From contig JADCRB010000004.1 of assembly GCA_021464245.1 (NCBI GenBank), forward strand, positions 2,103,103-2,167,102: a DNA stretch of 64,000 nt. The letters run 5' to 3'. Positions 25,609 to 38,800 of the stretch are shown piece after piece. Each line of letters opens with the position of its first letter. Within the stretch, counting starts at the first letter, position 1. Below the pieces are notes generated by a model. The model searched no databases. It was not told where the DNA came from and worked only from the letters and a program-made list of their open reading frames with translations. Both the position numbers and the translations under genes were made by a program. This stretch comes from Carallia brachiata. Lineage: Eukaryota; Streptophyta; Magnoliopsida; Malpighiales; Rhizophoraceae.

Positions 25609-28600
25609 CTCTCGCTCTGTTGAAGGCAATGCTCATCACGTCAAAGGCCTATTACTTGGTGGCAGGTCCTCAAGTTTTTGATGGAAAAGAATTCAACTAA
25701 TGCTCTTCATGGACAAGTTACTATTGGTACCCTTATTCTGCAGGTATGTAGTTCCTTTAACTTTTTCTGCTTTCTTGATTCCTAACTTAATTCTTCGATC
25801 TGCTTTTGGTCCTCGGTTATGCATGTATGTTCACTTCCTACAGTGTCTTGAGAAATTTTTTACATTTTAGGACTGCGCTGTTGGTCTGCTATTTGCTTTG
25901 CTTCCCGTTCTTGGTGGATCTTCAGGTGTTCTGCAAGGAGTAATATCCATGACTAAACTGTAAGTAAATAGCTTTGGAATGATTGATTTTTGGAGGCAAA
26001 TTTTCTCATCATCTGCTGACTATATCACCATCTGGAGTTAGCATCTAACTTGTAATAAATGTATGCGGACCTTTATCTTTTATCCATTTTAAGCTTCCTT
26101 TTGGAAAGGTGTTTCCTGCTAATGCTTATTATTTACAATGAACTAAATATTCTCTTCACCAGGTTGGTGGTGCTGATAGCTTTTTTGGCCATTTTGACAA
26201 TATTATCTCGTACTTGGGTTCCTTGGTTCCTCAAACTGATGATGAGCCTGTCATCACAGGTACACATTTGTTGTTAGTTTAGATGTGATCTTTATTTAAG
26301 AATGTTTTGTGCTCTAGCCTTGTAGTGTGTTAGTTTGAGTTACATTAGATTATTTCTTCTTTTGATTTGTGCAGACTAATGAACTCTATCAATTGGCATC
26401 TGTCGCCTTCTGCTTATTAGTAGCCTGGGTTTGTTCCAGTTCCATCTTCTTGATCTCTCTGAAATTTTGATTTCACTTTTGCAATTTTAGAGTTACTGGT
26501 ATTAATCTCGATACTTGCTGACTGTCTATCGATTTGGCCCATGCATATGCAGAAATATCAAGTAATTATTTTTACACATCCTTTTTACTTGATCATATCG
26601 AAGAGCATTCGAACCAGTGAATTGCAAGGTTCTCTTAGGATATTTAGTTTTTAGTCAGATACTCTACAGCCATGCAGTTGGGTGCTATGGATCACTTAAA
26701 TGCCTTCTGTCCCAAAATATTGCATGGTATTGCACCAAAATATTGAAAGTGTTGATCCATTTATCATGAAATTTTATAGGATGCTCTTGAATGTTTTTTT
26801 TTCCCTTACTAGACATACATCATACTGCTCAGTCCTTGTTTGTAGTTATCAGTTGGAGCTGAGAATATATATATATTTATTTATTTATTTGGCCTGTCAC
26901 CTTCTTTAGAGGGGACATACTCGTGTGTTTTGCATCATAATGTTGAATGATCAAAGGATTTTTTTAAAGGTAGTTTATAGTTCAGGTTGATTACTTTTTC
27001 TTGCATTAAATTGCATGTTACATGGCAAACATTTCCCCAACTTTCGATAATTACAGTGTAGCGATAAACTGGGCCTCAGTCTGGAATTGGGATCTTTTGC
27101 TGCTGGGGTGATGATATCAACAACTGATCTTGCTCAACATACATTAGAACAAGTAAGTTTATATGTTGCATTGGGAAAAACAAAGCAAGTTTATATAGCT
27201 TGCTTCTGTCATTGAAAGTTGTATATGTGTTATATTTTCTATTAATGCATCCATGCAATGGCCTGGAAGTTGCGTGAAGTTATGAAAGGACACAAGTGGG
27301 TTTCTTCCCAGTATGAAACTCGTGTATGGGATTTCTTTTCATATGCATTACTGTTTACTACTATTGATACCGTCATAAAGATGCACGTAGATATTGTGTT
27401 AGATTTGTTGAACATGTTTGTTTTTGTTTCTGCCGATGAATAAGTTATTGTATAATAATGATGCATCTTATCTAGCCAAAGGCAACAGACGCCTCAAGTC
27501 TTCAATTACATCTTTATCTGTATGTAGCTATCACAAAAAATATGTCAAATATATTGTTATTGCGTATCGACCCCGTTCTGTCCTGCCGATCTCTTTCAGT
27601 TAGTTCTGTTTACTAGTACGGTTGAAATGATCCATGATTATGGAGGACATTTGAAAGCTGTATGTTAGTGAGTATCTTGTTGAAGCTACTAATGTGCAGT
27701 ATTGATTTTGATTTCTCTTTGCTCTGCTTAACTGTTCTTTCTGTTATTGTTTGAGGCTTTTGTCATTAACATTTGTTGCTGGTGTTAGTGTGCTGTCTCT
27801 GACAGCTGAATTTCATTTTTTACTTTTTGTGCAGATTGAACCCATTCGGAATTTTTTTGCTGCTCTTTTCCTTGCCAGCATTGGGATGCTGATCCATGTT
27901 CACTTTCTGTGGAGCCATATTGACATTTTACTAGCATCTGTCATATTAGTCATCATCATAAAGACAATCATAATCACAATGGTTGTGAAGGGATTTGGTT
28001 ACAACAACAAAACTGCACTTCTTGTATGATCTTATTTGATGACTCATTCTGGTTGTGGTTATGCTGTCCTTTCTGATTTCTCCCTAATAGATGAAACATG
28101 GCTTAAACATGTAGGCTGGAATGTCTCTGGCACAAATAGGGGAGTTTGCTTTTGTTCTTCTCAGCCGTGCTTCTAATATTCGGTTAGTTGAGGTTGGTGC
28201 TAACGTTGCAGTTCATCCTGATGAGGAAACTTGTTGGCTAAGAGTTTTGGGATATTAAACTTGTGCAATGCCTTCAACATCTTTCGACAACAGTATTTTA
28301 TATTTTTGCTATAGTTCCTTAATCTTTTAGGCAGAAAATTTCTGAAATTCATTAGATGTTATATTGCTAATGCTTTTTCCATTCTCAGGGGAAACTTTAC
28401 CTCCTGCTTCTTGGGACAACGGCTCTTAGCCTGGTAAGTTATGTCAATCAACTGGGGATAGAGTTGTGGGCTTTATGCTTGCAGTGTTTTTTTTTTTTTT
28501 TTGAAGGGTTCAATTTTCCCAGTGCATCTGGCAGCTGTTGCTTTAAGAAATTGTTGCTTAGCAGAGACTGCAACTGCTTTTTCCTTCCAAGTCTTAAGTT

Positions 28601-29573
28601 CCTAGTTTTTTCTTTTTTGCCATGCATAACATGAAAACTGCAATGAGATGCCTACCTTTTTTTTTTTTTTTTTAAAATGCATTAAAACTGCATTACAAAT
28701 CTATTATAGCATTTACAGCTTTGTTTTCATGTGTTAATGTATTTGGACAAGAGTTACCACATTTGTTTTGATTGGGACATAGAGTGTGATGTGTTTTTTA
28801 GGCTCGAGTGAGGAGCAACCTTCTATAGAGTTGATATTTTCCAGTGTAATAGTTCTCCCTTGGTATTGTAGAGATATAACGCCAAATGCTTGCAGCTTGT
28901 TGGCTGCGTACAGCCTGTGCATCTTAAAACCAATCTGGAGCACTGAGAAAACGGAATTTGATTACAGATTTTTGGGTATTCTTAGGTAAACATGGCATTG
29001 AGAGGCATAAGTGCAGGCATAGAAGTCCCAAACAATACTCTTTTTCGTATTGTTTTGAACAAAATGGAAAGGAGAGTTTGTGGGGCGAAGCAATTGTTAG
29101 AAAATAAAGAATTGAGCAATTGACATTTGGTCTACCAATCCTTGCAATGTAATGTCGTTTCATTAATTGAAGTAATTTAAATACAGAAACTTTCTTGTTG
29201 TAACTCCAAAATGTGAGAGCCTTGTATATTGGGATGTCTCTTAATCATGTGACTATCTTGGTTGTTTTCTTGCACAAAATACCTGTAGGTGACGACTCCT
29301 CTGCTTTTTAAGCTAATTCCGGCTGTTGTGCATCTTGGTGTGTTGTTACGGTGGTTTCCTCCTGATAGCTCTGTGGAGGTAAGTGCTGGACATCAGTAGA
29401 AATGTCTGTTTCATTTGGTCATTTTTTGTTGAAAATATTAATTCATCTGTGGTTAGTTTCTTGAGATTATCCTTGTTTGTGCCTTCTAGATTGGATTCAA
29501 AGGTGAAAATTTTCGATCAGACAGCGGTAAACAGCGGATTCCTTTAGTGGTCCAAGGACATCATGACTCATGA
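21605..29573 (+). CDS. K+ efflux antiporter, KEA4/5/6 group (CPA2 family)
   Basis: Twenty exons: 21605-21818, 22524-22567, 23041-23099, 23236-23314, 23403-23464, 23557-23632, 23776-23850, 24561-24632, 24716-24799, 25477-25545, 25666-25743, 25871-25959, 26163-26259, 26375-26428, 27057-27152, 27835-28023, 28115-28192, 28389-28433, 29289-29378, 29490-29573 (TGA). The sum is 1734 nt, 577 residues, with all phases consistent. An N-terminal hydrophobic signal-like segment precedes a hydrophilic lumenal part with GSFNNSVAEQQAVLE. A CPA2 Na+/H+ exchanger domain follows (about 155-545) with GYLLAGSVIGPGG, FALGLEFS, SSTAVVLKFL, the ILQD motif (Q304-D305) and AQIGEFAFVL. There is no C-terminal KTN domain, as expected for KEA4-6. 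In Arabidopsis these exchangers act in Golgi/TGN and endosomal pH and K+ balance. The gene looks intact. Confidence 0.95.
25574..25619 (+). repeat. (CT)n microsatellite in KEA intron 10
   Basis: About 46 bp of CT with two CG interruptions, lying between the 25545 donor and the 25665 acceptor. It supplies pyrimidines in a 120-bp intron. Confidence 0.9.
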
Positions 29574-30359
29574 ACACTGTGTACAGATAATGTGAAGGGT
29601 TGTATTTCAGATATTTTTGACAGCGATATGGGATGGTGAATTTGCCATTGGGACAGATGAAAGTTGAGAATATGTCTCATGGAAATCCTGTTACATGGAT
29701 ATTTCAGTCTGTTACTGACCAATCGAGCTTGTCTCGTCAGCCTTTGGAATTGCAACAACAAAAATGAGGTAATCTAACTGCCGTAAGGACTAACATCTGA
29801 CAATTCGCATCTGATTCATAACATTTTTTGCTCTTTATTTTCTTGTTTCTCTTTCCACTGTATCATAGATAGATCTAATGTGTAATTACAATGATAGTTC
29901 ATAACTCAAATATGATGTTTCATTAAGTGTTCTAAACTGCACATGATTCTATTTCCATTGTAGCTCCTCTGTGTTCATTTTTTTTTTTTTTTGGGTATCA
30001 CGTTGAAGAAGGCTCTGTACCAAATCAGTTTTGTTTCATATTCCCGTTTGGCAGAATGCAGTATATTGTAGTATTTAGTTTCTCTTCAAATTATGGGCGA
30101 GCTTTTTGTGCAAATTTGTATGATAAGAATACCAAGAACTGTTTCTTGTTTCTTCTTTTTCTTTTTTTAAATTTTGAACTTTCAAACGTTTGTACATGGA
30201 TTTTCTCTTTGGTATATACGTATTTATCTTACTCCAGTTCAATGTACTTCAGTTTTAGGGATCCTTGAACACCAAATGATTCGATATTTTCATGAACAAC
30301 ATTGACGTGAAAATATAACCATCTTCTGTTCTGGAAAACCGAGTGTTTTCACGCTTTGT

Positions 30360-30510
30360 GACAAACAAGAATTCTTTTGGTCTGCAGCCTAGTGGCTGGG
30401 GAGCCCATAATTGGGTATTGAGGAGGGTACGAGGAATTAGGCGGGGGTTCAAACCCCTGCCTGGTGTGGACCACTCGGGCAAGGCCCGCCCCCTGACAGA
30501 CAAGAATTCT
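30360..30510 (+). mobile_element. SINE-like insertion with 16-bp target-site duplication
   Basis: A 119-bp insert lies between near-identical 16-bp repeats, 30360-30375 and 30495-30510 (15 of 16 match, core ACAAGAATTCT). It carries a B-box-like GGGTTCAAACCCC near 30447 and a weaker A-box-like TAGTGGCTGGGG near 30389, about 57 bp apart as in tRNA-derived SINEs. It is GC-richer than its flanks. No full tRNA cloverleaf can be drawn, and there is no clear A or T tail at the 3' end. The family is not known to me. Confidence 0.55.
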
Positions 30511-31912
30511 AGTGGTGGAATAATGTCAGCTCGGAGTCAGGATTGTTGGGCTCCGGATCGTGGCCTGTAAATTGAGCAACAAAGCACGCTTTACTGTGGT
30601 TTAGATTTTAGAGGGGAGTTTGAGGATGTTACGAAAGATTTGAGCATCGTGATTTACAAGTTCTACCAAGGTATTTGTTAATCAGAAAAGAGGACGCTCT
30701 AAACCGGGTGAAGACTGAAGGATTGCAGACAAAACCAGTTGAATTCTGGTGGCACGTTAAGATCTGCCTCATCCGTTCTGGATGTCTTCCGCTTGACACA
30801 GGGTTGATTTGTTGGGTATTTCACTCGAACAGGGGAGCCAAACGCCTAATGTTGGATTGTTTCTGGTTCCACTTATACTAAGATAATATGCGGAGACGCC
30901 AGAGAGGAACAAATGGTGCCTTCAAGGCTGTAAACCCACAAACCTTGGTAACGGCCAAAATTGGTTTATTTTGGTTTTTTTCTTTTCCTTCTTTCCTGTC
31001 GTGTTATATACTTATATTTGGGTTAAAGTTTTTCGCTGCAAAAAGGCCATGAAGTACGTCCCTTGGTTTTTCGCTTCCTTCTCAGAGGCCATCCATGTTT
31101 GATCTTCGTGAAAGGAAGTCCATTTTTTAATTATGATTTATGTGATTATATATGATAATGATCCTACTTAAGGGTTGCTTGCATAAATTTTTTCAGCATG
31201 GCAGCTAAATCCTACAGAAGAATTATCAGAAAAATTCGTGCTACTACAGAAACAGCGACGTCCATGTTAGAACAATCTAAAGCTTATCTCTTGCTGTACC
31301 TGGGGAAAAAAGATCAAAAAAAAAAAAACCAAAAAAAAAAAAATCAAAAGCAGCTGGGTCCCGAGTCTCTCGACTTTTTTTTTTCGGTCAATCCGAGTCT
31401 CTAGGCTGATATAATTCTGAGTTAATGGTGACTGGCCTACAAGGCTAAGCCCAGCCGGCCGATGACGTCTTCATTGTGGAGGAAACAGAACCAAGCATCT
31501 GACCGGACCAGGCGGCCACAAATATAGTGGGACAACCGGCTAATGAGGCCTCAAATATATGATTAACTCGATCCACCAAATCATTACTCAAATATAATGA
31601 ATTTTTTTTAGCATTGTTAGGCCGAAGATTTATATAGAATGCAACCAAAATGATATTATGCCATATTATTTTGGGTCTCATATATTATTTTTTATTCTCA
31701 TTGTATATTTAAAATGATATTATACTTGCATTATTTTAGATAGATTTTAGTTAGATTCTTTGATTACCTATCCCTTTTTTTTTTCGTTTTCCTAAATAGT
31801 TGTTTCGTAAGTGTTAGGGAGGACAAAATAAGCAAGTTTAATAAGCCTTTTTTTATTCATATTTGGCCACTGACTGCTACAAAAGTGAACGACTATAGGC
31901 ACTTTTTTTTTT

Positions 31913-32408
31913 GGATAAATATTTTTTTAGTCCTAAATCTTTAAATTTTTTTACGTTTGAGTTCTAAACTTTTTTGACATTGCATTTGAGTCCTAAACCT
32001 TTTGATTTTCTACCAAATTAATCCCTCTATTTAACAAAAGTGATCAATCTATTAAAAAATAATTTTAACTTTACAAAAATTATTTAAAAAAGATTAAATA
32101 TATGAATTGAATGTCTTTTCTATAAAAAAATATGCATGTTGCCCATTTAATTCGTATATTTGTTGATTAAAAAAATATTTAATATGCATATTTTGTTGAT
32201 GAAAAAAATATTTAACTCATATATTTAAGCTTTTTTAAACGATTTTTATTAAATTAAACTCACTTATTAATAGATTGACTATTTTTCGTAACTTAAAGGA
32301 CTGAAATAGTGAAAAATTAAAAGATTTATACTCAAATGAAATATTAAAAAAGTTTAGAATTCAAACGTAAAAAAACTTAAAAATTTAGGACCCAAAAAAT
32401 ATTTATCC
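31913..32408. mobile_element. Foldback/MITE-like element with about 240-bp inverted arms
   Basis: The sequence from 31913 (GGATAAATATTTTTTTAGTC) is matched by the reverse complement of the sequence ending at 32408 (GGATAAATATTTTTTGGGTC). The match continues through TTTTACGTTTGA-TTCTAAAC, CAATCTATTAA and TTAAATATATGA blocks for about 240 bp per arm with scattered mismatches. Almost the whole 496 bp can therefore fold as one hairpin. Both ends are flanked by runs of ten T, a possible target duplication that a homopolymer cannot prove. There is no coding capacity. Confidence 0.8.
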
Positions 32409-35295
32409 CCTTTTTTTTTTGTCTCCTTTAAAAATGAGTTCTCAAAGCTAGCCGGTGGATAATTATCCAAAGCATTGATAAATCTGTGTTTAGATATGTC
32501 GCAGCAGTTTTCCTTTCTTGGAATTATTGTAAATTCATTAATTAATTATCAACATAGTGTCTTTGTTTTTGTGTGCCTTTACCTTTTTATTTAATATTTG
32601 GTATAATGTTTTAATTAAGTCCAACTGTCATGTGTTATTAGATGATTGAAATTAAAAAAAAAATTTAAATATTGTTAAATAAATTCTGTGATTATTTATA
32701 TATAATTTAAAATTAAGCTAAATAGTATAAGCTGAAATTTTTTTTCTGAATCAACCATCTAATGTAAATTTTAAAAAATAATTAAAATTACAAAAATTTT
32801 TAGAACACGACTACATGGTTATTTTTAAAGTGACTGTCATAAATGATACAATAAGTAAAATATAACATGATAGAAATAAATTATACGATATATGAAGAAA
32901 TTATATGACACGTATAATTAGTCCTTAACCAAAAAAAAATTATTAATGACTAGCTACATATGTCATATAATTTTTTTATAAATTATATAATTTTTTTTAA
33001 TTTTTTTTTGTATCATATATTTTATCTATTATATTATACGGCGACAACTATAAAACAGTTAATTTAAAAACAGTTAAAAAAAATATTTTCTAAATTTTTA
33101 ATAAAGGTGTCAACTTGTTTGTGAAGCGACTTGTAGATCACGCGGAAGTTTGCCAGACTTCTCGCATGATCCTCGAATCTCCCGCCCGTGCCATTTCAAC
33201 GATATCGACGACCTTTTCCTCAAAAAACCAAAGGAACCGATAGCGACGACCTCCTAAACCATTATCCCCTTTTTACATTTTTACCCTTCATTCGTTCAAT
33301 TCTATATCTGCCCCCTTCCTCCTTTGGACAAATATAACCCTTATTTATCTAGCGTGAGTTATATTCACTATTATTTATTTGTTTTTCTTAAAACAGTTAT
33401 ACTTAATATACGATTTTGTTATCTTGTGTCCTTAATTTTCAATTTGAGTCAGCCGACATTGTTAAAAATGCTAATGTGGAGTTTCCGTTAATTTGCTTTA
33501 TGACAATAAGTAAAGGAAGTGGTCTTCTGGGAACGTTTCGTTTAACTTAGATACTTTTTTTTTTGACTAAAAAAAAAATTTATAATGGATATGTTGGTTA
33601 TTAGATATATAAATCGAGATCAGAAGAATTCTTATTAAACATCTTACCACTTAATTTTAAAATTAAGTGGGTGTCCCCAAACTAATTATAGTATTAATAA
33701 ATTTTGAACTACCAATACATCCACTCACAGATAAATTAAAAATTTTCAAAAAATCATTGATTTTCTCTCGCAGTCGATTAGATTCAAACACAAATAAAAA
33801 ATAAGAGACATATACTAGTTGATCACCAGATTACTCTCTTGGATAGTATTCAATTTAGATATTTATTTTTGAGATTTGGAGTTGTAATTATGAAAAGGAA
33901 GGATTTAAAATTTACAAGAATGACAGAAACAAGACGAAAAAAGTGAAAAAAAAAAAAAACAAGGTAATCTTGGTCCGCGACCGTTTGGTTTCACCACTGA
34001 CAAATTTAATCCCTGAATGACAATGCTTCTCCTCCACTTAGAAGCCAAATTATATGTAATCCAGGCCGAGCTTATTACTGCAGTCAAGTGCATGATTAGT
34101 TTATTATGTTTTTAGCGTTAGAGTTGAAATAGAAGTTATTAGTATTTGGTATATAAGAATTTAAAATTTTAATTTATTGTATGGTTGGTGTGTCTAATAA
34201 AATAATTTATATATGTATTTTCATATTATTATATGATATTTTTAGTAATAAAATAATGTTTAATTAATTGATTTTTAACAGTGCTACGAAGCAGTGGCAC
34301 GAAACTTGGCTCGTTTAATGTCAAGACAAAATATAGGACAAAAATCGAGTCATAGTGTCATGCCAAGCCGAACTTGATCCCTACTTGAGCCGCTTATCTT
34401 AAAGGGGAAAAGTTCTGAGGAGAAAATGTAATTAGAACCTAACAATATGTAATGACGTTTATATATTGTGAATTTTTTTTTTAATTTTTTGAAGAAAAAA
34501 ATTATTGTTATTTAGTGTATATTATGTGAAATTTATACTTTAAATTCTAAGATAAAATTTATCTAATTTTAAATTTAAATTTTATTTTTTTATATTTTAT
34601 GAATATAATTACACTAAATTAATAATTAATTATATTTTATTAATAGTATATAACAAAAATATACGGCTACATAATATGAGTCTAAAACCAAACTCTATCT
34701 TAAAACTTGTTTTTAGCTATTGGTAAAATAACATTAAACTGAATTGAGTTTGAATCGGTTCTGACTTGAACTCAGGTTTAAGTCATATGCAGCTGTACCA
34801 GCAATGACCAGGGCACAAGATCTGAGGGTACATTAGTAAAAAGAAGTGAGTAAACTGCAATGCATTAAAAAAATATATTGGATTATGCATAATTTAATTG
34901 ATATTTTTAGATTGATTAACAAAAACAAATGTTAGGCATCTTGATATGATAAAATATTGATACGTTAAATTTTAATATTTTAATTGATGTTATAAATAAA
35001 ATTAATAATTTTTAAAATAAAAAATAAAAAATATTTTTTATTATAAAAATTATTAATTTTATTTCAAAATTATTTTTAGTTTAATTCAAAATACTAATTA
35101 AAACGTATTGATGCCCTGTAGATATAGGGCAATTCTTATTATTTTGGTCTCCCGTTCCTTCTATTGCGCTCAACGAAGTATCGAAGACAAATATTTTTCT
35201 CATGAACTTAACTTGCATTATTCTTGTTCCCTCTCTCTGTTGCATGCGTTCATAGACCGATATAGGCTACAAACTGATTAAAACCGAGCCGATTA

Positions 35296-35853
35296 ATGGA
35301 ACCAAACCAAGCACCTGGGCTGACCCAAGAAGAGTATTCGGAGTTAAACGATTTGATCGACTCATACCACGGGTTCGAGACGGCACCCAACACATGCACA
35401 TCGCTCATCACGCAGCGCATTGACGCGCCGGCCGGTGCGGTCTGGCCTTTCGTCCGCAGATTCGACAATCCCCAGAAGTACAAGCACTTCATCAAGGGCT
35501 GCAACATGACGGCCGGCGACGGTGGAGTGGGCAGCATAAGGGAGGTCACCGTCGTTTCGGGGCTGCCGGCCTCCGCAAGCACCGAGAGGCTAGAGATTTT
35601 GGACGACGAGAAGCACATACTCAGCTTTAGGGTTGTTGGGGGCGAGCATAGGCTGAATAACTATCGGTCCGTCACGTCGGTCAATGAGTTTAACAGGGAA
35701 GGGAAAGTTTACACGGTGGTGCTGGAGTCTTACGTGGTGGACATACCGGAGGGGAACACGGCGGAGGACACCAAGATGTTTGTGGACACAGTTGTGAAGT
35801 TGAATCTTCAAAAGCTGCGGGCTGTATCAGTTGCTTCTATGCATGGGACTTGA
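35296..35853 (+). CDS. PYL2-like ABA receptor (PYR/PYL/RCAR)
   Basis: An intronless frame of 185 residues ends with TGA at 35851. It is a START-like Bet v1 fold receptor: CTSLITQRIDAPAGAVWPFV, RRFDNPQKYKHFIKGC with the ABA carboxylate-binding lysine at 63, the gate loop SGLPA at 88-92, the latch GGEHRL at 115-120, NNYRSVTSVNEF, VVLESYVVDIPEGN, and the C-terminal helix DTKMFVDTVVKLNLQKL. Upon ABA binding the gate closes and the receptor inhibits clade A PP2C phosphatases, releasing SnRK2 kinases. The sequence is closest in memory to Arabidopsis PYL2 (dimeric subgroup III), which is also intronless. The coding region is much GC-richer than its flanks. It looks intact, with all key residues present. 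Confidence 0.95.
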   Translation: MEPNQAPGLTQEEYSELNDLIDSYHGFETAPNTCTSLITQRIDAPAGAVWPFVRRFDNPQKYKHFIKGCNMTAGDGGVGSIREVTVVSGLPASASTERLEILDDEKHILSFRVVGGEHRLNNYRSVTSVNEFNREGKVYTVVLESYVVDIPEGNTAEDTKMFVDTVVKLNLQKLRAVSVASMHGT

Positions 35854-38800
35854 TTGATTGGTTACCGTTGATGATGAGGCTGCTTTGGCCATTGGCGGCG
35901 GCAGCGGCGGCGGCCGTAATATTCTCCTTAATTTCACCAAGAAGTTGGCAAAGTGGTCAGTGTGGTTTTTGTGCAAGTTGTATTAATTTTTTTCTTTTCT
36001 TGCTTCTTTATATTTTTGGAGTTTCTCCTTTTTATAATTGGGTTAGGCGGTTAATTGTTGTTGGTTTGTAATATTTTAGTGTCAAATGGTTCATGATTTT
36101 AGGTAACATTGTTGTTGACATGGCCCTTGAATAAATCCTCTCTCTCTCTATCTGACATCAACTATGTTCAGAAATGGAAATGTTTAGTAGATATAATAAT
36201 GATTGAATCAGGGGCTGGACCTGATTTTATTAGATGAGCCTCCTTTTATCTTGCTTTCTATTCTTTTTGAAGATATAGTTGGTGTTTATTTTTACAAAAT
36301 TATAATTAGTTAATTCGATCTCACCAAAAAAAAAAAATAATTACTTAATTCGAGACTTTGCCCTCCTCATTCACTAAAAAAAATAAAAATAATGATTGAT
36401 TAGCTTAGAAAACTTGTGGAAGTCAACCAGCTTAAAAGTAACCATTCTTTCATTAATGAAGTCATGTATAATAGAGTTTCTTTGACCAAAAAACCCCAAG
36501 AGTTTGAGTTTGGGAGGGGTGGGAGTTTTTTTTTTTTTTAATGTTTTTTGGAGGGACACTTCATGTGCTCACAACTTCTTTTAAATTAAAAAAAAAAAAT
36601 CTCAAATTGTGAATGGAAAACATTTTTGGCTTCGTAAAATTTGTTTCAAAATAGTAAAAAATTGATTTGTACTGTTGAATTATTGATTTCATAAAAAAAA
36701 AAGATAAAATATCAATTATCTTTTAAATTTAAGTGTAGTATATAATCTCTCTTTCGTGAATGTATCTAAAAGAAGACAGAGAAGTCTTGACGAGTTACAA
36801 GCTTGATTTTTTCAAATTGAAAATCTCATATTCAACGAATATAAAAAAGATTTATAAGATACAAGAGAACAGATCCTCTTGCATATGCTAGTTACGACTA
36901 ATGAGCTAATTAATAAAAGATAAAATCAAAAGAAACAAATAATCAAACTTGCATTAAAAGATTATATATATGGATCTACTATAGCTATAGAAATAGCAAT
37001 AGTATAGGACATATATATTTTCTTATCAGATTTCTTATATACACTCATAACATTAAAGGAAAGATACCCCTAAAATTAAGAAACGGCTGCCACGTTTTTG
37101 GCTTTGTGAAAACAATGAGTCGAGGACTCAGCCGTGCTGAAATTGTGGGCAGGCAAGGCAAAGAGAAAGATGGCATAGACGCATAGTGAGTGTGTAGCTA
37201 AACAGATTTTGTGAAACAGCATTTATTGTGGCTTCAGTCTAACCCTGAATTCAACGGCATATATAATATGATGGGAAATGTTAGGTACATATACTTATAG
37301 ATAAATATAATATAATAATTTTTTAAAAAAATTTCAAAGAAAAATTTTTTTTGTTATAAAGAATCTCGTATAATATTTGTAGTTTATATTTTAAAATAAT
37401 ATTCATCTAAACTTTTAATTTTATGAAGAAAAAAAAATATTTAACCGATGCACCACTCGGTGCATCACTCGGTGCGTTTGCAGCGTGCTAATATGATATA
37501 TGCATGGACAGCCGGAGAAAGACATGCAATTTTGTTAGGGCTTGGGAACATCTCTAATTAGGGGGACATGTGGCCAAGAAAGAAATCTCATTTTCTATTT
37601 CTCTTTTTACTCTACTTAGATGGGTGGTCACATTATTTTCTTCATTTTTGTTTATCAAGAAAAAAATTTTATCGTCGATACAATAGTTATTAGATTTTTA
37701 AGTCGATGTCAGAATAATCTCATTTGTTTAAGTCTCATTCAACTATTCTCAATGGGCAAACTCATCTTCGGACCAATTTTAGACCCAACAGACATTCTTC
37801 ATGTCTAATTACGATATCAACAAGTATAGAACTCACAACCGCACCTCAACATAATTCCCAATATTTAGGAACAGATAACAATGCAAGAATTCAAATTCGA
37901 ATCAATATAAGAGAAGACACACCAAGTTACTGTCACTTTGAATATAAATTTTCTTCATCTTCTAAACTGGCTTTTCTTTCTTTTTGGTTAAATCTAAACT
38001 GGCTTTTCTCATGCAAAGATTTTATATACAATTATATATAAATATTTATGTATTTATTTATTTATTTGATCTAGCAGCGCCCTTATGTTCATGTATGATC
38101 GGAGCGCCATTTCAAGATTAGCCGCCAAATATTTTCCTTTTCTCTTAAGCAACTCTCCAAGAAAAAGATGGAAAGGGCGTAGGCAATTTACGGGGTATAT
38201 GAAAAAAATTATATAACAACACTTATAGTAAATTTTCTTTCTTTTTTTTTTTTTTTTAGGGGAGTAACACTCATAAGTTAGAATAACTTAAATTTAAAAT
38301 AAAAAAGAAAGAAAGAAAGGAAGTGCTTTTCACAAGATACATGCGCATGAAGCTGTCTGTCACATGTATATATTCACACCATTATTTCTCTTTTGAAAAA
38401 AAAAAAAAAAAAAAAAAAAGGAGAAGAATAGGGACGACAAATTAGAGGTTTTAAATCCATAAATAAAATGGACCACGTGTGTGTTGTTTAGTCGTTAGTG
38501 GTAACTTATGGTCATACAATGGTTCATTGTAGATGTACATCATTACTCTGAATAGATCAAAAACTAATTGACTATGTTTTTTATATAAAAAAAAAAACTA
38601 CCCGGTGCACCTGTCAACATCTCTAGTTTCTTTTGCTTACTTATCTTTAAAAGCATAATCTTTTCAAGCCAATTTTAAAAAAAAAATAGAAGAAGAAGAA
38701 AATTGAATTGTGTGAAAATTATTGCACATTTTTGTTATCATGAAGGGTTGTTTTCCCATAAAATGTTAGAGAACCCCAAAGATCAATGAAGAAAGTGCAA

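Larger units (their letters stand above)
29574..35295. other. Intergenic region between KEA and PYL genes
   Basis: It starts with the KEA 3' UTR, then a SINE-like insertion (30360-30510), short frames without family motifs, A-rich tracts near 31315, the foldback element at 31913-32408, a small GC-richer island at 33110-33250, and AT-rich DNA up to the PYL promoter. No intact gene was seen. Confidence 0.65.

Noticed and set aside
30389..30470. Possible tRNA gene because of the B-box-like GGGTTCAAACCCC
   Set aside because: No cloverleaf with acceptor and anticodon stems could be drawn. The target duplications favour a SINE-like insertion.
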